The notes under the pieces are model-generated. The model had not been told where the DNA came from and did no database searches. It saw nothing but the letters and a program-made list of their open reading frames with translations. Positions 1 to 4,492 of a stretch of 5,939 nucleotides of DNA are shown in pieces; positions within the stretch are counted from its first letter, which is position 1, and each line of letters opens with the position of its first letter. The position numbers were made by a program, and so were the translations under genes. Source of the stretch: Candidatus Heimdallarchaeota archaeon (GTDB lineage Archaea > Asgardarchaeota > Heimdallarchaeia > Heimdallarchaeales > Heimdallarchaeaceae); the NCBI GenBank assembly GCA_023139025.1, contig JAGLOH010000148.1, forward strand, positions 1-5,939, written 5' to 3'.

Positions 1-4
1 CATA

Positions 5-508
5 TTATACAAATTCAATGTAAGCTTCTGTGCCCAAAACAGAAGTGACTGTTTGAACAATGACTTCCTCAGGTATAGGAAGTTTATCCTTAAACTGCTT
101 TCCTATTTCAATTTTGTATTCTTTATCACTGTGAGGTGGAATATATAAAGTTGACAAATTGACAATTGGAACCGGATCTAGTAAGCTTTCAATTAATTTT
201 TTAGGATCGTTTGTTTTTTCAAGAAAGCGAACTTCTTTGTGTGTATTTTGCTTTATTTTGTCCACTATTTCAGGAGAGGATAAAATATCAACATCCTGTT
301 TTCTTGTTATTATCATGACAACATCTGAGAGTTCATATGATGAGTAGAAAGAGATATTTTTCAGATTTTTATTTGATTTAGATGCATTAATTATAATCTT
401 TGAAATTTCAATGTCAATATCCGAGATTTTCCCATCTCTGTAAAGTTGTTTACATTTTCTACACAATGTATTAGTCTGTGCATCGATAACACAAATAGGT
501 AGTTTCAC
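5..508 (-). CDS. NusA-like KH-domain RNA-binding protein (archaeal), degenerate motifs
   Basis: This 167-residue protein looks like the archaeal family annotated as KH-domain or NusA-like RNA-binding protein, with a short N-terminal zinc-knuckle region followed by a single KH-like fold. The N-terminus MKLPIC with C16-x-x-C19 matches the family start as I remember it (two CxxC pairs). Here the second Cys of the first pair is Asp9, so only three Cys remain. The KH core runs from about residue 60 to 110, ending in KEVRFLEK and KKLIESLLDP. The usual GxxG loop is replaced by LSSP at 76-79. The C-terminal part (115-167) ends in an EAYIEFV strand typical of the family. The start is GTG at 508, supported by a GGTG Shine-Dalgarno site 7 bases upstream; the stop is TAA. 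The expected role is RNA binding in transcription or RNA handling. The family is fairly secure, but retained RNA binding is uncertain because the loop is lost. Confidence 0.72.
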   Translation of the reverse strand: MKLPICVIDAQTNTLCRKCKQLYRDGKISDIDIEISKIIINASKSNKNLKNISFYSSYELSDVVMIITRKQDVDILSSPEIVDKIKQNTHKEVRFLEKTNDPKKLIESLLDPVPIVNLSTLYIPPHSDKEYKIEIGKQFKDKLPIPEEVIVQTVTSVLGTEAYIEFV

Positions 509-515
509 TAGAGAA

Positions 516-520
516 CACCA
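516..520 (-). promoter_or_regulatory. Shine-Dalgarno site supporting the GTG start at 508
   Basis: TGGTG on the minus strand lies 7 bases before the GTG codon. It agrees with the GGTGA sites before L40e, dnaG and tyrS, and supports GTG as the real start of the KH protein. The protein then begins with the family-like MKLPIC. Confidence 0.6.
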
Positions 521-596
521 ATTATTGATTTAACTACAGTCAAATATCATTGTTTTAAGACTTGTGAATAATGCGTATTGTTGCGTAAGTTACTAG

Positions 597-605
597 ATTT
601 TAAAT
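597..605 (-). promoter_or_regulatory. Possible TATA box for the KH protein gene
   Basis: ATTTAAAAT on the minus strand would place transcription start near 575, giving a leader of about 65 bases. It sits between the end of the coiled-coil gene and the KH gene. No strong BRE is evident. The two genes could instead be co-transcribed across the 120-base gap. Confidence 0.3.
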
Positions 606-622
606 AAGAATAGAATCTGAAT

Positions 623-628
623 AAAAAA
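623..628 (-). terminator. Possible oligo-T terminator after the coiled-coil gene
   Basis: Six T on the minus strand follow the TAA stop of the 299-residue protein directly. Archaeal RNA polymerase terminates at T-runs without needing a hairpin, so this is plausible, but the run is short. Confidence 0.35.
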
Positions 629-1528
629 TTAGATTAATCCTCTCTCCATTAGAACTTTAAACTCATCCAAAGTTAATGAGTTACCATCTTTATATTTAAC
701 TAAAATTTCTTCAGCTTTGGTATCAAGTTTGTGTTCTCTGGCTCTCCTAACTTCTGACTTTCTAGCTTTTCTTGCAGCTTGAATTTCAGCTCCAAGTTCA
801 TTTGATAGTTTCTTAACTTCACCTGTTAGGCCATCAAGCTCTTTTCTTATTCCGCTGATAGCTGAACTTAAAGCAATAACTTCTGCATGAGATTCATCAG
901 ACTCAACTTTGACTTTCCTAGCCTCTTTTGTAGCTGCAATCATTTTTTCTTGATGAATTTGTGATTCTTGAGCTAAGGTTGTAACACTAGTATGATAAGT
1001 TTTGATTTCAGTTTGCATGTGTCTTAACCTGTTTTTAATATCTCGAAACTCACTTCTTAAATCTTTAAATTGCTCTAGTTTTTCAAATTCTGAACTTAGC
1101 TCTTCAAGTTGAGTAAGTGTTTGTTTTTCCATCTCTTTGGTTAAAAATGGTGTTGTTTCAAGTTGTCTTTCAAGTTTGCGAATTCTATCGCCCACACGTC
1201 TGTTTTTAGGAACACTTATATTTTTCATTTGGGAACCTAATTCTACAATTCTTTTCCCAATTTTATCAGCATCTTCGCGTAAAATATCTCGCATTTGTTT
1301 ACGAACTTGGACTTCTTCATTGATCTGATCTCTCTTCTCTTTTGATGTGCGAGCTTCATTAAAGAGTTCTCTAGCTAATTTGTTATTTTTGTCTCTCTGA
1401 CTGCGCAATTCATTTCGTTTATTGTTCAGCTCATGAAGTTTGTCAATTAGCTCTTTTCGTTTTCGTCTAAGAGATGTAAGATTTATTCTCTTTTCATCAA
1501 GGCTAATTTCTTCGCTTTCGGTGCTCAT
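629..1528 (-). CDS. Archaeal coiled-coil protein (COG1340-like)
   Basis: This 299-residue protein is almost wholly charged heptad-like helix, rich in Lys, Arg and Glu, with no signal peptide or membrane segment. There are two long coiled-coil arms, about residues 12-100 and 135-265. They are separated by a conserved-looking hinge with KNRRVGDRIRKLERQLET (108-125) and TPFLTKEMEK (126-135). A short C-terminal domain (269-299) reads KAEEILVKYKDGNSLTLDEF and ends KVLMERGLI, the tail I associate with the uncharacterised archaeal coiled-coil family COG1340, sometimes mis-annotated as phosphoserine phosphatase. No phosphatase DxDxT motif is present. The start is ATG at 1528 with GTGAT six bases upstream; the stop is TAA. 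Transcription runs from L40e towards the KH gene. The function is unknown. A structural or scaffolding role is only an inference from the coiled coil. Confidence 0.75.
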   Translation of the reverse strand: MSTESEEISLDEKRINLTSLRRKRKELIDKLHELNNKRNELRSQRDKNNKLARELFNEARTSKEKRDQINEEVQVRKQMRDILREDADKIGKRIVELGSQMKNISVPKNRRVGDRIRKLERQLETTPFLTKEMEKQTLTQLEELSSEFEKLEQFKDLRSEFRDIKNRLRHMQTEIKTYHTSVTTLAQESQIHQEKMIAATKEARKVKVESDESHAEVIALSSAISGIRKELDGLTGEVKKLSNELGAEIQAARKARKSEVRRAREHKLDTKAEEILVKYKDGNSLTLDEFKVLMERGLI

Positions 1529-1590
1529 TAGTATATCACATTAAATGAATCAAAGTATTTCCTACTTTTTGTACTTGATTTATCTACAGA

Positions 1591-1611
1591 GATTATAAAT
1601 TGCATTTAAAT
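1591..1611 (-). promoter_or_regulatory. Candidate TATA region for the coiled-coil gene
   Basis: Two overlapping A/T boxes lie on the minus strand, ATTTAAATG (1611-1603) and ATTTATAATC (1600-1591), in the 137-base gap after L40e. Either would put transcription start near 1570-1580 and give a leader of roughly 40-50 bases containing the GTGAT ribosome site (1539-1535). This suggests the gene has its own promoter. The choice of box is uncertain. Confidence 0.4.
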
Positions 1612-1665
1612 CTTATGACAACACAGTATGGACTTTTATTACAGAATTGAGTGCCTGAATAGTAT

Positions 1666-1824
1666 CTATTTCTTATTGGATCTTTTCATTCTGAGCTCTT
1701 TCGATCTGCATTTACGGCATTTTGTAGCGTTTACAGGGTTAGTTGCATAACACTTTCGACAAACTTTTTTTTCCATAATGTGTGCTCGTGCGATAGCTCT
1801 GTATTCCGGATTTGTAACTGGCAA
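1666..1824 (-). CDS. rpl40e: Large-subunit ribosomal protein L40e (eL40), TTG start
   Basis: This is a 52-residue zinc-binding protein of the large ribosomal subunit. The sequence begins MPVTNPEYRAIARAHIM and continues KKVCRKCYATNPVNATKCRK, with a basic tail RMKRSNKK. Four Cys form two CxxC pairs (C22/C25 and C36/C39), the single zinc ribbon of the family, and the length matches archaeal L40e. In eukaryotes the homologue is made as a ubiquitin fusion; here it stands alone. The start is TTG at 1824. A perfect GAGGTGA Shine-Dalgarno lies 6 bases upstream, and an in-frame TGA inside that site excludes a longer form. The first ATG (residue 17) would remove conserved sequence. The stop is TAG. The gene is easy to miss because it is short and lacks an ATG. 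Identification is confident. Confidence 0.95.
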   Translation of the reverse strand: MPVTNPEYRAIARAHIMEKKVCRKCYATNPVNATKCRKCRSKELRMKRSNKK

Positions 1825-1830
1825 TAAGGC

Positions 1831-1837
1831 TCACCTC
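1831..1837 (-). promoter_or_regulatory. Strong Shine-Dalgarno fixing the TTG start of L40e
   Basis: GAGGTGA on the minus strand is followed by 6 bases and then TTG. It contains an in-frame TGA, so translation of L40e cannot begin further upstream. It is the strongest ribosome site in the window. Confidence 0.85.
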
Positions 1838-1910
1838 AATTATTCTGTTCTTTGCTCCTAACATTCGAATAAAAGCATTTCTATTAATCGCAAAAGCTAT
1901 TTTTATTCTA

Positions 1911-1918
1911 GTTTAAAG
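1911..1918 (-). promoter_or_regulatory. Possible TATA box for L40e
   Basis: CTTTAAAC on the minus strand lies just past the end of the upstream membrane-protein gene. It would give transcription start near 1889 and a 65-base leader. An alternative A/T stretch near 1868-1876 would give a shorter leader. Co-transcription with the upstream gene across the 101-base gap is also possible. Confidence 0.3.
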
Positions 1919-1925
1919 ATTTTTA

Positions 1926-2372
1926 CTAAATGAATCTATACTTCATTTTCTCTTTTGTTTGACTCAGAAGAGCTTCTAATTCATTCCATTTATTTTCGTC
2001 TTTTTTCAACAATGTTTCTTCTATTTCTCTCTTGTAGTCCTCAAGATCTTTAATATCAGCAATATATTCATTAATAGCAGTTTTTTTGGTTTCAATTTCA
2101 CGAGGTATGTCATCAAATGAAATACTATTATCAAGAAGAGAAATGTTTCCTTCTTCTTTGGCTGCTACTAATTTAGTAATTTTTTCATCAAACTTCTGTA
2201 TTCGAGAATTTATTGATAAAATTCTTTGATTAATCATAACAATGGTATCTTTAGATCTAAAAATCAGGGGATTCTTTTCCTTCTTCTTACTCTTTATTGA
2301 AATAATTACAATAACTAATATGAGTAAACTCCCAAATATTACTCCCAATCCAATATTTAATCCCACGTTCAT
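1926..2372 (-). CDS. Hypothetical membrane-anchored coiled-coil protein
   Basis: This 148-residue protein has one strongly hydrophobic segment at about residues 5-26, GLNIGLGVIFGSLLILVIVI, followed at once by the basic stretch KSKKKEK. By the positive-inside rule this predicts a signal anchor with a short N-terminus outside and the rest in the cytoplasm. The remainder (40-148) is charged helix with two coiled-coil arms, about 42-75 and 93-145, split by a less helical turn near GNISLLDNS. There are no Cys residues or catalytic motifs, and I do not recognise a family. The start ATG at 2372 lacks a Shine-Dalgarno site but has a TTTAAATA box about 35 bases upstream, which suggests an almost leaderless transcript. 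The stop is TAG. A membrane tether or scaffold is an inference only. Confidence 0.7.
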   Translation of the reverse strand: MNVGLNIGLGVIFGSLLILVIVIISIKSKKKEKNPLIFRSKDTIVMINQRILSINSRIQKFDEKITKLVAAKEEGNISLLDNSISFDDIPREIETKKTAINEYIADIKDLEDYKREIEETLLKKDENKWNELEALLSQTKEKMKYRFI

Positions 2373-2402
2373 TTTTCTACACTATATGACTACATTTGAA
2401 CT

Positions 2403-2410
2403 TATTTAAA
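2403..2410 (-). promoter_or_regulatory. TATA box for the membrane coiled-coil protein (near-leaderless)
   Basis: TTTAAATA on the minus strand is identical to the box before tyrS. Transcription start at the usual distance falls near 2380, only about 8 bases before the ATG at 2372. This fits the absence of a Shine-Dalgarno site. Confidence 0.6.
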
Positions 2411-2468
2411 CTTAAGCAAAAATATCTTCGCAACCTTGCTTATGATTTGACTCCTGAAAGTTCTATGT

Positions 2469-2632
2469 AGAAGGTTTGTGTTATATGGGAACTTTTTTAA
2501 TTCTAACACTTCTATGTTTACTTGAACTGACGAACGAATAGTTCAGCATTTAGAAATTACAGGTAAAAAATACGCCTGCAATAATAATGTGAGTTCAAGT
2601 TTGCAAGAAAACTTGGATGGATAAAAACTCAC
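2469..2632. repeat. Cluster of four inverted repeats, possible small RNA
   Basis: Four stem-loops follow one another. The first is AGAA-GTGTTA with TAACAC-TTCT (2469-2513, a 5-base bulge at 2473-2477). The second is TGAACT/AGTTCA (2523-2545). The third is TTACAGG/CCTGCAA with one mismatch pair (2557-2581). The last is nested: GTGAGTT/AACTCAC (2589-2595 with 2626-2632) encloses the perfect 7-bp hairpin CAAGTTT/AAACTTG (2596-2615). TTCTATGT also occurs twice directly (2461-2468, 2510-2517). I see no box motifs that name a family, and strand is undetermined. Confidence 0.35.
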
Positions 2633-2650
2633 ACATCCTATCACGATCAT

Positions 2651-2660
2651 ATATATTAAA
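2651..2660 (+). promoter_or_regulatory. TATA-like box upstream of dnaG
   Basis: ATATATTAAA would give transcription start near 2680. That is about 150 bases before the dnaG start, so it would make either a long dnaG leader or a separate small RNA ending at the T6 run at 2774-2779. No TTTAAATA-type box is seen closer to dnaG. Confidence 0.4.
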
Positions 2661-2674
2661 TGACTTCCAAGTCA
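2661..2674. promoter_or_regulatory. Palindromic candidate operator next to the TATA box
   Basis: TGACTT-CC-AAGTCA is a perfect 6-bp inverted repeat with a 2-base centre, the size expected for a dimeric winged-helix or Lrp-type regulator site. It abuts the TATA-like box and ends about 6 bases before the predicted transcription start, so a bound protein would block RNA polymerase recruitment. The regulator is not in the window. Confidence 0.4.
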
Positions 2675-2789
2675 TATCATTATCACATAAAAGTGTATTA
2701 CATGCGTCGGAAAAAGACTCTCAATGAGTTTGAGAAATAACGATAGTAGGGTAAGGGACAATAAGAATCCATCTTTTTTCTTGTAATCT

Positions 2790-2805
2790 TATGCAACTAT
2801 GCAAC
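2790..2805. repeat. 8-bp tandem direct repeat before dnaG
   Basis: TATGCAAC occurs twice with no spacer, 25-41 bases before the dnaG ATG. It may be a protein site or chance. Confidence 0.5.
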
Positions 2806-2818
2806 AAAATAAAATAAT

Positions 2819-2824
2819 AGGTGA
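2819..2824 (+). promoter_or_regulatory. Shine-Dalgarno site of dnaG
   Basis: AGGTGA lies 6 bases before the ATG at 2831 and supports that start over internal ones. The protein then opens in the way typical of archaeal DnaG. Confidence 0.75.
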
Positions 2825-2830
2825 AATTAA

Positions 2831-4321
2831 ATGGGTGCAAAAACCGATGCTTCAACAACAAAATATGAAATAAAAGCATCATTTGAAATTGATGGAGTCG
2901 TTGAGAAGCCTGACATAATTGGAGGGATTTATGGACAAACTGATGGGCTTTTGAGTGAGAATCTCGATATTCGCGAACTCCAAAAAACTGGAAGAATTGG
3001 AAGAATTAGTGTTGAACTTAGTAGCAAAAAAGGAAAAACTACTGGGAGAATAATCATCCCTTCAAGCTTATCCCGCATGGAAACTGCAATATTAGCAGCT
3101 ACTCTCGAAACTGTTGATAGAGTAGGACCTTGCAGTTGCAGTGTAAAACTAGAGGAAATCATTGATGTAAGAGTCAGTAAGCGTCAAACTATTGTTGATC
3201 GTGCTTCTGCAATCATTCGTGAATGGGATCAAAATGTTAGTCCTTTTTCATCATCAATTAGTATGGCAGTCAAAAAATCTTCTAAATCAAGTCAAGTTGT
3301 TAGTCTTGGAGATGAAGGATTTTCTGCTGGACCTGGATTTGAAAAACAGAAAAAAACAATTCTTGTTGAAGGTAGAGCCGATGTTATCAATCTTCTGAAA
3401 TTTGGTGTTAATAACACAGTAGCAGTTAATGGAACAAGCATATCTCCTCAATTAATTGATTTAATTGCAAAAAAAACAGTTACTGCTTTTCTAGATGGTG
3501 ACAGAGGTGGAGATTTAATTTTGAAAGAATTACTCCAGGTGTCCCATGTTGAATTTGTAGCTCGAGCTCCAAAAGGAAAGGAAGTCGAGGACCTCAATGA
3601 AACGGAAACTAAGAAATCCTTGAAAGAAGCTGTTCCATTAGAAAAAGCGGTTTTCTTAACCGGGAGAGATGCTGACATTACAGTTAAAGAGTTTCTTGAT
3701 AAATCAAAACCTCAGAAAAAGAGACTAAAGAAGTTTTCATTGTCCAGAAAAGAAACTGAAGTGAAGAAACCAAAACCCACAACTAAAAAGGTAATCACCG
3801 CTAAAACTGCAAAAACTGAGACTGTTAGAAAAGATATTGAGCAAAAAGTTACTCGAAAACCTTCTACCACTAGACCAACTTCAACAACAAGAAGACCATC
3901 TCAGGCATCAACACGTACTCGATATGATTCTCGTTCTGGAAGTCGTCCTAGTTCTCGTCCTAGTACTCGAACATATGATCGCGATCGACCGACAACTAGT
4001 CAACGTCCTCCAAGGAGAGAAATACGAAAAGTTGAGCTGCCTGATTATTTAACAAATGCAGTTAAAGAAGTTAAAACAAAGCTGGAAGCCATTGTTTTTG
4101 ATGAAAAACAGAAAGAAATTCTCAGAAGCTCAGCAGCAAAAATATTTGAATCCTTAGAAAAAATCGAAAAAGGTAGTACTCTAGTTATTGATGGTATAAT
4201 AACTCAAAGACTATTAGACCGTTCGAATGGGAAAGGAATTAAAACTGTAATTGGGGCTAGAAAAGGAGAAATTTCTAAAAAACCAACTAGTTTGAAGATA
4301 ATTGAATTTAAACAAATTTAA
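2831..4321 (+). CDS. dnaG: Archaeal-type DnaG primase / exosome subunit
   Basis: Archaeal DnaG is a bacterial-type primase homologue. It makes short RNA primers in vitro and is a stable subunit of the archaeal RNA exosome. This 496-residue copy has the conserved N-terminal domain (about 9-130), with TTKYEIKASFEIDGVVEKPD, ELQKTGRIGRI and PSSLSRMETAILAATLETVDR. The Toprim domain (about 174-270) carries the catalytic Glu180 in ILVEGRADV and the metal-binding Asp222/Asp224 in FLDGDRGGD, plus VARAPKGKEVEDL. A long, basic, low-complexity linker (about 292-400) is rich in Lys and Thr, then Arg, Ser, Thr and Pro. The C-terminal domain (about 402-496) includes STLVIDGIITQRLL and the family-like ending. 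All active-site residues are present. The length exceeds the roughly 400-450 usual for the family because of the linker. The stop is TAA. Identification is confident. Confidence 0.97.
   Translation: MGAKTDASTTKYEIKASFEIDGVVEKPDIIGGIYGQTDGLLSENLDIRELQKTGRIGRISVELSSKKGKTTGRIIIPSSLSRMETAILAATLETVDRVGPCSCSVKLEEIIDVRVSKRQTIVDRASAIIREWDQNVSPFSSSISMAVKKSSKSSQVVSLGDEGFSAGPGFEKQKKTILVEGRADVINLLKFGVNNTVAVNGTSISPQLIDLIAKKTVTAFLDGDRGGDLILKELLQVSHVEFVARAPKGKEVEDLNETETKKSLKEAVPLEKAVFLTGRDADITVKEFLDKSKPQKKRLKKFSLSRKETEVKKPKPTTKKVITAKTAKTETVRKDIEQKVTRKPSTTRPTSTTRRPSQASTRTRYDSRSGSRPSSRPSTRTYDRDRPTTSQRPPRREIRKVELPDYLTNAVKEVKTKLEAIVFDEKQKEILRSSAAKIFESLEKIEKGSTLVIDGIITQRLLDRSNGKGIKTVIGARKGEISKKPTSLKIIEFKQI
3943..3969 (+). 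repeat. 12-bp tandem repeat inside the dnaG linker
   Basis: TCGTCCTAGTTC is followed directly by TCGTCCTAGTAC and then TCG, coding Arg-Pro-Ser-Ser, Arg-Pro-Ser-Thr, Arg. It lies in the Arg/Ser/Thr-rich linker and indicates growth of the linker by in-frame duplication. Confidence 0.7.
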
Positions 4322-4339
4322 TTCTTCCTTCTTTTTTTT
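4322..4339 (+). terminator. T-rich terminator of dnaG
   Basis: A pyrimidine tract ending in T8 (4332-4339) begins right after the dnaG stop, fitting the T-run termination used by archaeal RNA polymerase. Confidence 0.65.
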
Positions 4340-4353
4340 ATTATTTGACATAA

Positions 4354-4419
4354 GGTTTATGAGTTTGAAAATCAATTCAGAAATAAGATGATGTCCTTGG
4401 AATATCTTTAACTCAAACC
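4354..4419. repeat. Imperfect inverted repeat between dnaG and tyrS
   Basis: GGTTT-(AT)-GAGTT at 4354-4365 can pair with AACTCAAACC at 4410-4419: ten base pairs with a 2-base bulge and a loop of 44 bases. The right arm ends 8 bases before the tyrS TATA box. It could be a regulator site or chance in AT-rich DNA. Confidence 0.25.
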
Positions 4420-4427
4420 AAGAGTTT

Positions 4428-4435
4428 TTTAAATA
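4428..4435 (+). promoter_or_regulatory. TATA box of tyrS
   Basis: TTTAAATA, the same octamer as before the membrane coiled-coil gene, lies 58 bases before the tyrS ATG. Transcription start is expected near 4458, giving a leader of about 35 bases that contains the ribosome site. Confidence 0.6.
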
Positions 4436-4481
4436 GAGTTACGTTAGGGCAGATGTTCTCAATAAATACACTAATAGTTTT

Positions 4482-4487
4482 GGTGAG
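4482..4487 (+). promoter_or_regulatory. Shine-Dalgarno site selecting the tyrS ATG at 4493
   Basis: GGTGAG lies 5 bases before the ATG at 4493. An in-frame GTG at 4487 overlaps this site and has no ribosome site of its own, so ATG 4493 is preferred. The protein then begins MSIEERIKLV. Confidence 0.7.
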
Positions 4488-4492
4488 TGTTA

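Larger units (their letters stand above)
2373..2830. other. Divergent intergenic region rich in inverted repeats
   Basis: This 458-base spacer lies between divergent genes and has no convincing open frame. From left to right it holds the minus-strand TATA box (2403-2410), a series of inverted repeats (2469-2632), a plus-strand TATA-like box with an adjoining palindrome (2651-2674), a small hairpin (TCTCAA/TTGAGA, 2719-2735), a T6 run (2774-2779), an 8-bp tandem repeat (2790-2805) and the dnaG ribosome site. It is long for a spacer in this compact neighbourhood and could hold one or two small RNAs. Confidence 0.6.

Noticed and set aside
159..347. Plus-strand frames opposite the KH and coiled-coil genes (159-347, 1137-1328)
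   Set aside because: They are antisense shadows with no family likeness.
2450..2470. C/D box guide RNA in the divergent spacer (TGATTT and CTGA)
   Set aside because: Only weak, isolated matches; no complete box set.
2929..3678. Open frames antisense to and out of frame with dnaG
   Set aside because: They are shadows of the dnaG coding sequence, with no ribosome site or recognisable protein.
3943..3969. CRISPR-like or mobile-element repeat
   Set aside because: It is a two-unit coding repeat in a low-complexity linker, with no spacers and no terminal inverted repeats.
3837..4052. Leu/Val-rich frame overlapping the dnaG linker
   Set aside because: It is an alternative-frame reading of the Arg/Ser repeat; hydrophobicity comes from the repeated codons.
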